A model generated the notes under the pieces. The model was not told the DNA's origin and did not search any database. It saw nothing but the letters and a program-made list of their open reading frames with translations. Positions 8,124 to 16,018 of a stretch of 28,175 nucleotides of DNA are shown piece by piece. Made by a program: the position numbers and the translations under genes. Source of the stretch: JBCBWG01 sp964579305 (GTDB taxonomy: Bacteria > Pseudomonadota > Alphaproteobacteria > Rhizobiales > Hyphomicrobiaceae); assembly GCA_964579305.1 (NCBI GenBank), contig CAZOGY010000034.1, forward strand, positions 1 to 28,175, given 5' to 3'. Every line of letters starts with the position of its first letter. The stretch's first letter is position 1.

Positions 8124-9635
8124 ATGAGTGTGTCTGACGTCTTTATTATCGGTGCGGGACCCGCGGGGCTGACAGCCTCTTACCTTCTGACCAAGGAAGG
8201 GCGCTCGGTTACCGTCATCGAAGCCGATCCCGAATATGTTGGCGGCATCAGTCGGACCGCATCCTACAAGGGTTATCTATTTGATATCGGTGGCCACCGC
8301 TTTTTCTCAAAAAGCCAGGAAGTCGTCGATCTTTGGAATGAGATCCTGCCACAAGACTTCATCGAGCGTCCGCGCCTTTCGCGCATCTACTACAATGGCA
8401 AGTACTTCTCTTATCCACTGAAAGCCTTCGAGGCATTCTCCAATCTCGGCCCGGTCGAAAGCGCGCTTTGCGTGCTGTCGTACGGCTATGCGCGCGCCTT
8501 CCCCAACGAAAAGCCGGTGACGTTCCACGAGTGGGTCGCAAACCAATTCGGCGAACGGCTTTTTTCCATCTTCTTCAAGACCTACACGGAAAAAGTGTGG
8601 GGCATGTCGTGCGACGAGATTTCGGCTGATTGGGCGGCCCAACGCATCAAGGGCCTTGACCTCTATTCAGCCATGTCGAACGCACTGCGCCAGTCCATTC
8701 GGCCGCAAAAGTCGGCGATTGGACCGGACGGCAAGGTCATCAAGACGCTGATCCAGAGCTTCCAGTATCCCCGCAAGGGTCCGGGTATGATGTGGGAGGC
8801 GGCCCGCGACAAGACGGTCGCGCAGGGTGGAGCGGTGCACATGGGCCATCGCCTGTCCGAACTCTGCTATGATGACGTCGCCGGGATTTGGATGATCAAG
8901 GCCAAGACGGCCGACGGCTCGGAACGGGCTTTCCAGGCGAAGCATGTGATTTCGTCGGCCCCGATCACGGAACTTGTTGCGTCACTCGATGTTTCAGAGG
9001 ACTGCCGCACCTCGGCTGGAAAATTGCGCTACCGGGATTTCCTGACCGTCGCGCTTGTGGTCGAAAAACCTGACTTATTCCCGGATAACTGGATTTACAT
9101 CCATGATCCATCGGTGAAGGTGGGCCGCATCCAAAACTTCCGCTCATGGTCGCCGGAATTGATTCCGAATGACGATCACACGTGCCTTGGCCTGGAGTAT
9201 TTCTGTTTTGAAGGCGATGGGCTGTGGACATCCAGCGATGAAGACCTGATCGCGCTTGCCAAAAAAGAATTGGCGCAGATCGGTCTTGCGCAGCCAGACG
9301 ACATTCCAGACGGCTGTGTCGTGCGCCAGAAAAAAGCCTACCCAGTGTACGACGAAGGCTATAAGGAAAACGTGGCTGGGATCCGCGAGGAATTGCAACA
9401 ACGGTTCCCGTCACTGCATCTGGTTGGCCGGAACGGCATGCACAAATATAACAACCAAGACCACGCGATGATGACGTCCATGCTGACGGTCAAAAACATC
9501 CTCGCAGGTGAAAACGTCTATGACATCTGGAACGTCAACGAAGACGCCGAATATCATGAGGCCGGCCGTTCCGGTGCCGAGCAAGCTTTGAATTCGGTGC
9601 GAATGGTGCCGGAACGCGTTAAACAGGCAAGCTGA
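8124..9635 (+). CDS. FAD-dependent oxidoreductase, UDP-galactopyranose mutase-like
   Basis: FAD-binding protein of 503 aa. The Rossmann motif GAGPAGL lies at 10-16, followed by the acidic end of strand 2 (VIEAD) and GGISRTASYKGYLFDIGGH at about 39-57, typical of the UDP-galactopyranose mutase/protoporphyrinogen-oxidase-like amino-oxidase superfamily. The C-terminal segment around YPVYDEGY and LVGRNGMHKYNNQDHAM matches mutase-like members used in surface polysaccharide synthesis. ATG 8124 is preceded by GGGAG at about 8 nt; the upstream in-frame ATG at 8049 has no such site. The GtrA gene begins 2 nt after its stop, so the two are probably cotranscribed. The true substrate may be a nucleotide sugar or a carotenoid/porphyrin-like molecule; context favours the sugar. 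Confidence 0.82.
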   Translation: MSVSDVFIIGAGPAGLTASYLLTKEGRSVTVIEADPEYVGGISRTASYKGYLFDIGGHRFFSKSQEVVDLWNEILPQDFIERPRLSRIYYNGKYFSYPLKAFEAFSNLGPVESALCVLSYGYARAFPNEKPVTFHEWVANQFGERLFSIFFKTYTEKVWGMSCDEISADWAAQRIKGLDLYSAMSNALRQSIRPQKSAIGPDGKVIKTLIQSFQYPRKGPGMMWEAARDKTVAQGGAVHMGHRLSELCYDDVAGIWMIKAKTADGSERAFQAKHVISSAPITELVASLDVSEDCRTSAGKLRYRDFLTVALVVEKPDLFPDNWIYIHDPSVKVGRIQNFRSWSPELIPNDDHTCLGLEYFCFEGDGLWTSSDEDLIALAKKELAQIGLAQPDDIPDGCVVRQKKAYPVYDEGYKENVAGIREELQQRFPSLHLVGRNGMHKYNNQDHAMMTSMLTVKNILAGENVYDIWNVNEDAEYHEAGRSGAEQALNSVRMVPERVKQAS

Positions 9636-9637
9636 CA

Positions 9638-10114
9638 ATGGCCTCGCCAAGTCAAGTGCTGCGATCGGGCGGTCAACCGGATGGCCCGATTTCACGTCTT
9701 ATCGTGCGCTTGGGCGGTAAGCAGCGTGCATTCGAATTCGCCAAGTACGTCGGCATAAGTGCCGGCGCTGCCTTGGTGGATCTCGCCATATTCACGATGC
9801 TGATGCTGACCACGGTCATGCCAAGCCCCGTTGCCGGCGGGGCAAGCTATCTGCTGGCCATGGTTTTGCATTACGCGGTCGCCGTGCGTTTCGTCTTTCA
9901 ACCGCATGCCACCGGCAAAAGCACAAGGCGGCTGTTGTCGGAATATATCGCTTCCGGGCTGGTTGGCGTCTCGATCACCGCGTTGGTGATTTTTATGGTG
10001 GCCAACGTCATGGGGTTATCGCCATTCCTTGGCAAACTGGCCGGGATCGGCGCCAGCTTTGTCGCGGTCTATCTCCTGCGCGCGTTCGTTATCTTTCGAC
10101 CGCGCCCAGCGTAA
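9638..10114 (+). CDS. GtrA family membrane protein
   Basis: Small inner-membrane protein of 158 aa with four predicted helices: about residues 33-53, 64-88, 104-126 and 129-151. It fits the GtrA/DPMS family thought to flip polyprenyl-phosphate-linked sugars across the membrane. FAKYVGISAGAALVDLAIF in the first helix and LRAFVIFRP at the end are family-like. It starts 2 nt after the flavoprotein stop codon, consistent with translational coupling. No GtrB-type polyprenyl-phosphate glycosyltransferase is present in the window, so the lipid-linked sugar would be made elsewhere. Confidence 0.88.
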   Translation: MASPSQVLRSGGQPDGPISRLIVRLGGKQRAFEFAKYVGISAGAALVDLAIFTMLMLTTVMPSPVAGGASYLLAMVLHYAVAVRFVFQPHATGKSTRRLLSEYIASGLVGVSITALVIFMVANVMGLSPFLGKLAGIGASFVAVYLLRAFVIFRPRPA

Positions 10115-10137
10115 CGGGTTCACGGCACTGTTCATGC

Positions 10138-10163
10138 GGCGCGGCACTCAGCCGCCCCGCGCC
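10138..10163. terminator. GC-rich hairpin downstream of gtrA-like gene
   Basis: GGCGCGG (10138-10144) pairs perfectly with CCGCGCC (10157-10163) across a 12-nt loop, 23 nt after the GtrA stop. There is no T-run, so it is at best a weak intrinsic terminator or an mRNA-stabilising stem. Confidence 0.3.
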
Positions 10164-10294
10164 TGAGGTGAAATCGATCGCAGACGGCTCGACGCCGGCG
10201 CGGGGTCGGCCCATAAGTGGCGGCTGCCGCAGGCGTTATGCGGACACTGCCACCGCGCCGCTTGCCGGCGAAGTTGAGCCGACAGCAGAGCCCC

Positions 10295-11905
10295 ATGCCC
10301 TCCACCCTCGCCAGCGCTTTCAGACTTGCCCGTGCCGGTTTCGTCATGGCGCAGTATGGTGTGCGGTTTGTGCCGAAGGGCTTGCCGGTGCCATTGGTCT
10401 TGCGGATCGCGCAGATCGCGACGTGGCCCGTGCGCTTGATCACTTGGCCGTTCCGGGCGCGAATCCCGGCGAACCGCAGGGTTTCGCATGCGCTGACGGC
10501 GCTTGGACCGAGCTACATCAAACTTGGCCAGTTCCTGGCAACGCGGGCTGATCTGATTGGGCCAAAACTCGCTGACGATCTCGCGCATTTGCGTGACCGA
10601 CTTCCGCCATTTTCCATGCGCATCGCTAAACGCACGATCGAGCAAAGTCTCGGGGCCAGGGCGGATGCGGTGTATCACCAGCTCGGCCCGCCGATTGCGG
10701 CGGCTTCGATCGCGCAGGTCCACAAGGCGCAAGTGGGCGACGACGACGGGGCCATGCGGGACGTGGCCGTCAAAATCCTGCGCCCGGCGGTAGAACGCCA
10801 GTTCCAAGCCGATTTGGACAGCTATTTCCTGGCCGCGCGGACGATTGAGCGGTTCTACCCGCCAGCGCGCCGATTGCGGCCGGTCGCCGTGATTGAGAAC
10901 CTGCAGCAGACCACTGAACTTGAGATGGACTTGCGGCTGGAGGCGGCTGCGATTTCGGAAATGGCAGATAATATTGCGGGTGACTTCGATAAGCCCGACG
11001 GCCGCTTCCGCGTCCCGCATATCGACTGGAAACGCACGTCGAAGCGGGTGATGACCCTGGAATGGATCGACGGCATCAAGCTGTCGGACCGCGAGGCGCT
11101 GATTGCGGCTGGTCATGACACCAAGCAGCTCGGCCTCACCGTCATGCGTTCGTTCCTGCGCCATGCCATGCGCGATGGTTTTTTCCACGCAGACATGCAC
11201 CAGGGCAACCTGTTCGTGGAAGCTGACGGCACGATTGTCGCTGTCGACTTCGGCATCATGGGCCGGCTCGACTTCGAGGGCCGCCGGTTCCTCGCTGAGA
11301 TCCTCAACGGCTTGATCACCCGGGATTATCGCCGGACCGCGGAAGTCCACTTCGAGGCCGGCTATGTGCCCAAGCATCACTCCGTCGATGTGTTTGCCCA
11401 GGCCATGCGCGCGATTGGCGAGCCGATCCATGGTCGCCGCGCCGATGAAATCTCAATGGCTGATCTGCTGGCGCAGTTATTCGCTTATACTGACGTGTTC
11501 GATATGGAGACGCGGCCTGAGCTGATCCTGCTGCAAAAGAGCATGGTGATCGTCGAAGGCGTCGCGCGCGAACTCGATCCGGAACTCAATATGTGGGTTG
11601 CGGCCGAACCGGTGGCCAAAGAATGGGTCGCTGAGAACTACGGAGTGGCGGGCCGGCTTCGTGATGCGGGACGGGGTGCGGGCACACTCGGCCGGGTTAT
11701 CGCCGATGCGCCGCGGGTGTTGGAGCAGGCAGAGAAGGCGACCGTCGCCTTCGCCAACATGGCGGACACCGGTTTGCGCATCGACGACGCGAGCATCGAG
11801 CGCATCGCTGAAAAACAGGCACAGGGCGCGGGTTGGCGGCTGACGGCACAATGGCTGACGGCGCTGTCGCTGGCCGCGATTGCCATTGCGCTTTTCATGC
11901 GGTGA
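10295..11905 (+). CDS. ubiB: Ubiquinone biosynthesis protein kinase-like UbiB
   Basis: ABC1/ADCK-family atypical kinase of 536 aa, an accessory factor for coenzyme Q synthesis at the inner membrane. The visible family motifs are KxGQ (IKLGQ at 75-79), the Ala-rich nucleotide loop AAASIAQVHKA at 135-145, invariant lysine K160 in VAVKILRP, the catalytic loop HADMHQGN at 298-305, and DFG at 318-320. A C-terminal hydrophobic stretch (about 518-535) should anchor the protein. I chose ATG 10295 because the protein then begins as UbiB proteins do; 26 extra residues upstream are open but Pro/Arg-rich. In many relatives ubiE lies directly upstream; here the upstream neighbour is the GtrA gene. coaBC and dut follow further downstream, as in related genomes, with an M24 gene between. 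Confidence 0.95.
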   Translation: MPSTLASAFRLARAGFVMAQYGVRFVPKGLPVPLVLRIAQIATWPVRLITWPFRARIPANRRVSHALTALGPSYIKLGQFLATRADLIGPKLADDLAHLRDRLPPFSMRIAKRTIEQSLGARADAVYHQLGPPIAAASIAQVHKAQVGDDDGAMRDVAVKILRPAVERQFQADLDSYFLAARTIERFYPPARRLRPVAVIENLQQTTELEMDLRLEAAAISEMADNIAGDFDKPDGRFRVPHIDWKRTSKRVMTLEWIDGIKLSDREALIAAGHDTKQLGLTVMRSFLRHAMRDGFFHADMHQGNLFVEADGTIVAVDFGIMGRLDFEGRRFLAEILNGLITRDYRRTAEVHFEAGYVPKHHSVDVFAQAMRAIGEPIHGRRADEISMADLLAQLFAYTDVFDMETRPELILLQKSMVIVEGVARELDPELNMWVAAEPVAKEWVAENYGVAGRLRDAGRGAGTLGRVIADAPRVLEQAEKATVAFANMADTGLRIDDASIERIAEKQAQGAGWRLTAQWLTALSLAAIAIALFMR

Positions 11906-11978
11906 GTGCCCGGTTACGGCGGTGCTGCAAACCGCGTCCGGGTGTGGCAGCGTTCGCTTGCGCACAAAGGAAGCCGCC

Positions 11979-13151
11979 ATGACGCCTCGCCATCTGCACT
12001 TTTCTGAGGACGAACTCGCCGGTCGGCGGGCGGCCCTGTGTCGCGAACTGCGCACGCGCGGTCTCGACGGCATTCTCCTGTTCCGCCAAGAGAGCCTGTA
12101 TTACCTGACCGGGTTCGACACGTTCGGGTATGTTTACTTTCAATGCCTTGTCCTGACGACGGACGGCCGCATGGTGCTCTTGACGCGCGCGCCAGACAAA
12201 CGGCAGGCGCAATTTACAAGCGTGATTGATGATATTCGCGTTTGGATCGATCGCCCTGATGCGCAGCCAACGCTGGATCTGCGTGATGTGCTGTCTGATC
12301 TTGGGCTGTTTGGCGCTTTGCTTGGCGTTGAACAGGAGGCCTACGGCCTGACGGCGGCGCGATGGCTACAATTGCAGGGCGCGCTGTCGGGCTATGCACA
12401 GCTCGAAGACGCCTCAGACATTGTCAATCGCCTGCGGCTGGTCAAAAGCCCTGCTGAGATCCAGTACGTGCGGGCTGCGGCAAGGCTCGGTGATGCGGCG
12501 TGGGACGCGGCATGCGCAACCGCAGGACCCGGCATCTTCGAAGGTGATATTCTTGCTGCGATGCATGGCGCAATATTTCGCGGCGGCGGGGACGACCCGG
12601 CCAACGAATTCATTATTGGGTCTGGCAGCGGCCTGCTTTCGGGCGCGCTGATGTGTCGTTACTTCACGGGCCGTCGTCACTTGGCCGCGCAAGATCAGCT
12701 CACGCTTGAATTCGCAGGGACTTATCGGCACTACCACGCCGCCTTGATGCGCACAATCGCGGTTGGAAACGCGCCAGAAAGACAAGTTGAACTCTGGGCA
12801 CGCGCACGCGAGGCGTTACTTGCGTGCGAGGATGCCATGCGGCCGGGGCATACTGTGGGCGATATGTTTGCGCAACATGCCAGGACGCTTGATGCGGCCG
12901 GGCTCTCTGCGTACCGACTTAATGCTTGCGGCTATTCGCTTGGGACGACGTTTGCGCCGAACTGGATGGATTGGCCGATGATCTATGAAGCCAATCCCGT
13001 CCAACTTGCGCCTGGCATGGTTTTCTTCCTGCATATGATCATCTTTGACGACGATACGGGACTTGCTGCCACGCTTGGCCGCACAAGCCTTGTGACGGAG
13101 GCTGGGGCAGAGCCGCTTTCACAAGCGTCGCTGGATCTCGTCGAGGTCTGA
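11979..13151 (+). CDS. M24-fold protein lacking metal ligands, creatinase/ectoine-hydrolase-like
   Basis: Pita-bread-fold M24 protein of 390 aa. An N-terminal creatinase-type domain (about 1-150, with LFRQESLYYLTGFDTFGYV) precedes the M24 domain (about 155-390). The metal ligands expected of Xaa-Pro dipeptidases are not evident. The first-Asp segment reads LEFAGTYRHYHAALMRT (243-259), the His region reads GYSLGTTFAPNWMDW (318-332), the EPG region reads MVFFLHMIIFDDDTG, and the last Glu region reads TLGRTSLVTEAG. This pattern is like metal-independent members such as creatinase and ectoine hydrolase (DoeA), so an amidohydrolase acting on a small C-N substrate is more likely than a prolidase. 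The start at 11979 is supported by AAGGAAG a few bases upstream. It sits between ubiB and coaBC with short gaps and is probably in the same operon. No ectoine or creatine genes adjoin it. Confidence 0.82.
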   Translation: MTPRHLHFSEDELAGRRAALCRELRTRGLDGILLFRQESLYYLTGFDTFGYVYFQCLVLTTDGRMVLLTRAPDKRQAQFTSVIDDIRVWIDRPDAQPTLDLRDVLSDLGLFGALLGVEQEAYGLTAARWLQLQGALSGYAQLEDASDIVNRLRLVKSPAEIQYVRAAARLGDAAWDAACATAGPGIFEGDILAAMHGAIFRGGGDDPANEFIIGSGSGLLSGALMCRYFTGRRHLAAQDQLTLEFAGTYRHYHAALMRTIAVGNAPERQVELWARAREALLACEDAMRPGHTVGDMFAQHARTLDAAGLSAYRLNACGYSLGTTFAPNWMDWPMIYEANPVQLAPGMVFFLHMIIFDDDTGLAATLGRTSLVTEAGAEPLSQASLDLVEV

Positions 13152-13188
13152 TGCTGCAAACCTGGAGCGCGCATCGCGCGAGACCTGC

Positions 13189-14439
13189 ATGGCCCAACCT
13201 CGGATCCTTTTGATCATTGGCGGTGGGATCGCCGCATACAAAGCGCTTGTGTTCATCCGCCGTGCGCGCGAACGCGGCATTGCCGTGCGCGCCATCATGA
13301 CAAAGGCCGCGACCAGTTTCATAACCCCGCTCTCGGTCGGCGCAATCACCGGCGACCGCGTCTTCCTGGACCTGTTTGATCGGGACGACGAGCACGACAT
13401 CGGCCATATCCGACTTTCACGCGAAGCCGACCTGATCGTTGTTGCCCCGGCGACGGCGGACTTGATGGCCAAGATGGCCGGCGGACATGCCGATGACCTT
13501 GCAAGCACCGTTCTGATGGCTACGGACACACCCGTCCTTGCTGCGCCGGCGATGAACCCGCGGATGTGGGCGCACCCGGCAACCCAGCGCAACGCCGCTC
13601 AATTGCGCGCCGACGGCGTCGCGTTCGTCGGACCAGAGAGCGGGGAAATGGCGGAAGCGGGCGAAGCCGGCGCGGGGCGCATGAGCGAGCCGGAAACTCT
13701 TCTCCAGGCCGCTTTGGCGATGCTGCCGTCCGGCGATGGGATGGCAGCGAAAACAACCTGGGCGCGTGGGCCGCTGGGGGGGCGCCGTGTTCTGGTCACC
13801 GCTGGGCCGACGCATGAGCCGATCGACCCCGTCCGCTACATTGCCAATCGTTCGTCTGGCAAACAGGGATATGCGATTGCCGAAGCCCTCCGCGATCTGG
13901 GCGCGCAGGTCGTGCTGGTCAGCGGGCCGACCGAGTTGGATCCGCCAGATGGCCTGCAAACGGTGCCGATCCAGACAGCCGCCGAAATGCTGTCCGCCGT
14001 CGAGGCTGCATTGCCCGTTGATGTTGCGGTGTTTGCCGCCGCCGTCGCTGACTGGCGGGTCGACCATGCCGGCACGCAAAAGATCAAAAAGACACCGGAG
14101 GGTGCGCCACCGACGCTCGCCCTCGTTGAGAACCCAGATATCCTTGCGACCATCTCGCAGCGCCAGGCCGCGCGCCCGGGTCTCGTCGTTGGATTTGCCG
14201 CCGAGACGGAAGATGTGATCGCGCACGCGACTGCCAAGCGTGCACGCAAAGGGTGTGACTGGATCGTGGCCAACGATGTATCGCCTGCGACGGGGGTGAT
14301 GGGTGGCGATGACAACACCGTGCACCTCATTACCGCAGATGGCGCGGATGCTTGGCCGCTGATGTCGAAAACCGACGTGGCACACATGCTTGCCCGCCGC
14401 ATCGCGGACCACCTCGCTGAAACGCAGGTCGAGACATGA
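13189..14439 (+). CDS. coaBC: Bifunctional PPC decarboxylase / phosphopantothenate-cysteine ligase
   Basis: This 416-aa flavoprotein performs two steps of coenzyme A synthesis: ligation of cysteine to 4'-phosphopantothenate (CoaB) and decarboxylation to 4'-phosphopantetheine (CoaC). The CoaC half (1-180) has the GGGIAAYK start, active-site H73 in DIGHIRLS, and PAMNPRMW at 120-127. The CoaB half (from about 195) has VTAGPTHEPIDPVRYIAN at 203-220, RSSGKQGYA, AAAVADWR at 283-290, and KIKK at 298-301. The flap segment reads GEMAEAGEAGAGRM (152-165): the cysteine that E. coli CoaBC uses (Cys158, in a CG motif) aligns with A157 here. The stop overlaps the dut start by 4 nt (ATGA), giving translational coupling. 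Confidence 0.96.
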   Translation: MAQPRILLIIGGGIAAYKALVFIRRARERGIAVRAIMTKAATSFITPLSVGAITGDRVFLDLFDRDDEHDIGHIRLSREADLIVVAPATADLMAKMAGGHADDLASTVLMATDTPVLAAPAMNPRMWAHPATQRNAAQLRADGVAFVGPESGEMAEAGEAGAGRMSEPETLLQAALAMLPSGDGMAAKTTWARGPLGGRRVLVTAGPTHEPIDPVRYIANRSSGKQGYAIAEALRDLGAQVVLVSGPTELDPPDGLQTVPIQTAAEMLSAVEAALPVDVAVFAAAVADWRVDHAGTQKIKKTPEGAPPTLALVENPDILATISQRQAARPGLVVGFAAETEDVIAHATAKRARKGCDWIVANDVSPATGVMGGDDNTVHLITADGADAWPLMSKTDVAHMLARRIADHLAETQVET

Positions 14440-14906
14440 CCAGCACCGTACCGCTCAAGATCGCCATCCGGATGTTGGAGCATGCCGCAGATCTGCAGCC
14501 ACCGGCCTATGCGACGGACGGTGCGGCTGGCATGGACATTCGCGCCGCGATCGCGTCAGATGCCGTCGTGGCCTTGGCGCCGGGCGCGCGAGCCCTGGTG
14601 CCAGGCGGTTTTGCAATCGCGCTGCCTCACGGCTTCGAAGCGCAGGTGCGGCCGCGATCGGGCTTGGCGGTCCGGCATGGCGTGACGGTCCTGAATGCAC
14701 CTGGCACGGTGGACGCCGATTACCGGGGTGAAGTGCAGGTCGCGCTGATCAATCACGGCGAAGAGGTTTTTGAGATCCGCCGCGGCGACCGCATTGCACA
14801 ATTGGTGATTGCGCCGGTCATGCGCGTCGCGTGGCGCTTGACCCAGGACCTCGACGAAACCGCAAGGGGCTCCGGCGGTTTCGGATCTACCGGGGGGAGC
14901 CGCTGA
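14436..14906 (+). CDS. dut: dUTP diphosphatase
   Basis: Trimeric dUTPase of 156 aa, which hydrolyses dUTP to dUMP and keeps uracil out of DNA. All five motifs are present in order: motif 1 AAGMDIRA (30-37), motif 2 PRSGLA (73-78), motif 3 LNAPGTVDADYRGEV (86-100), motif 4 RRGDRIAQLVIAPV (115-128) and motif 5 RGSGGFGSTG (144-153). The length is typical. The start codon overlaps the coaBC stop. Confidence 0.97.
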   Translation: MTSTVPLKIAIRMLEHAADLQPPAYATDGAAGMDIRAAIASDAVVALAPGARALVPGGFAIALPHGFEAQVRPRSGLAVRHGVTVLNAPGTVDADYRGEVQVALINHGEEVFEIRRGDRIAQLVIAPVMRVAWRLTQDLDETARGSGGFGSTGGSR

Positions 14907-14949
14907 GCGGACCGCGGGTGACGCGCGGCGGGGTTCACGACGCAGACAC

Positions 14950-14964
14950 CGGCCGCAAGGGCCG
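14950..14964. terminator. Short GC-rich hairpin between dut and cysK
   Basis: CGGCC (14950-14954) pairs with GGCCG (14960-14964) across a 5-nt loop in the 107-nt gap after dut. There is no T-tract, so termination is uncertain. Confidence 0.2.
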
Positions 14965-15013
14965 TTGGGGGCCTAACTCCTGGCCATGATTTCGACCAAC
15001 GCGGAGGCGCCAC

Positions 15014-16018
15014 ATGAACGACACTATCAAGCTGGCCACGATCGACGCGATGACCCAGCACGGGCACGGCCGCGTGTTCGATGGCCTTTCGCAGACGATT
15101 GGGAATACGCCGCTTGTCAGATTGAACAAGGTCATGGCGGAAAATGGATTATCGGCCGACCTCCTGCTGAAGTGTGAGTTCTTCAATCCGCTTTCGAGCG
15201 TCAAGGACCGGATCGGCGTTGCGATGATCGATTGGCTGGAAGCGCAAGGCCATATCACCCCTGGTGCAACGACATTGGTGGAGCCGACTTCGGGCAACAC
15301 GGGGATCGCGCTGGCGTTCGTTGCCGCAGAACGGGGCTATCCGCTGATACTGGTGATGCCGGAATCCATGTCCATGGAACGGCGCAAGATCCTCGCGCAC
15401 TTGGGCGCCAAGCTGGAACTGACGCCACGCGAAGGCGGCATGAAAGCTGCGATCGCGCGTGCCGATCAACTGCTCGCCGAGATCCCCGGATCGGTGCAAC
15501 CCAAACAGTTTGAAAACCTGGCCAATCCGGAATCCCATGCGCGCACGACCGCAGAGGAAATCTGGGCCGATACCGGCGGCAAAATCGACGTGCTGGTCTC
15601 CGGCGTTGGCACTGGCGGCACGATCACCGGTTGCGGCCGGGTCCTCAAGGCGCGCAATCCGGACCTCAAAGTCATCGCGGTTGAACCGACCGACAGCGCG
15701 GTCTTGTCGGGCAGCGATCCGGGCCCCCACAAGATCCAGGGGATTGGCGCTGGTTTCGTCCCGGACGTGCTTGACCGGTCGCTGATCGATGAAGTGGTGA
15801 CGGTGAGCAACGACACCGCATTCGATGTTGCGCGCTATGTTGCCCGAACCGAGGGCATTCCCGGCGGCATCTCGACCGGGGCGAACGTGGCGGCCATGGT
15901 CACAGTCGCCGCGCGACCGGACATGGCCGGGAAAACGTTTGTTACGTTCGCCTGCTCGGCGGCTGAGCGGTACTACACAAGCGACCTGTTCCCAGCGCCG
16001 GACGATGAAAGCGCCTGA
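15014..16018 (+). CDS. cysK: Cysteine synthase (O-acetylserine sulfhydrylase)
   Basis: PLP-dependent fold-type II enzyme of 334 aa that makes cysteine from O-acetylserine and sulfide. The PLP lysine is K64 in NPLSSVKDRIG. The substrate loop EPTSGNTGIAL covers 90-100 and the phosphate-binding loop GVGTGGT 197-203. The family N-terminus is seen as IGNTPLVRLN (29-38). The residue contacting the PLP pyridine N lies in GGISTGAN, where SSGA is commoner. The roughly 20 residues before DGLSQTIGNTP are a short extension. ATG 15014 is supported by GGAGG about 8 nt upstream. The gene overlaps the MoeB-like gene by one base (TGATG). CysK and the related CysM/CBS branches are hard to separate by eye; CysK fits best. 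Confidence 0.9.
   Translation: MNDTIKLATIDAMTQHGHGRVFDGLSQTIGNTPLVRLNKVMAENGLSADLLLKCEFFNPLSSVKDRIGVAMIDWLEAQGHITPGATTLVEPTSGNTGIALAFVAAERGYPLILVMPESMSMERRKILAHLGAKLELTPREGGMKAAIARADQLLAEIPGSVQPKQFENLANPESHARTTAEEIWADTGGKIDVLVSGVGTGGTITGCGRVLKARNPDLKVIAVEPTDSAVLSGSDPGPHKIQGIGAGFVPDVLDRSLIDEVVTVSNDTAFDVARYVARTEGIPGGISTGANVAAMVTVAARPDMAGKTFVTFACSAAERYYTSDLFPAPDDESA

Noticed and set aside
10148..11431. 427-codon open frame on the minus strand
   Set aside because: It is antisense to ubiB, which has all kinase-like motifs. The antisense frame reflects GC-rich codon bias.
11979..13151. Xaa-Pro dipeptidase as the name for the M24 gene
   Set aside because: The metal ligands required for that activity are not visible, so only the fold is assigned.
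13417..14412. 331-codon open frame on the minus strand
   Set aside because: It lies opposite coaBC; the translation shows no domain and no ribosome binding site.
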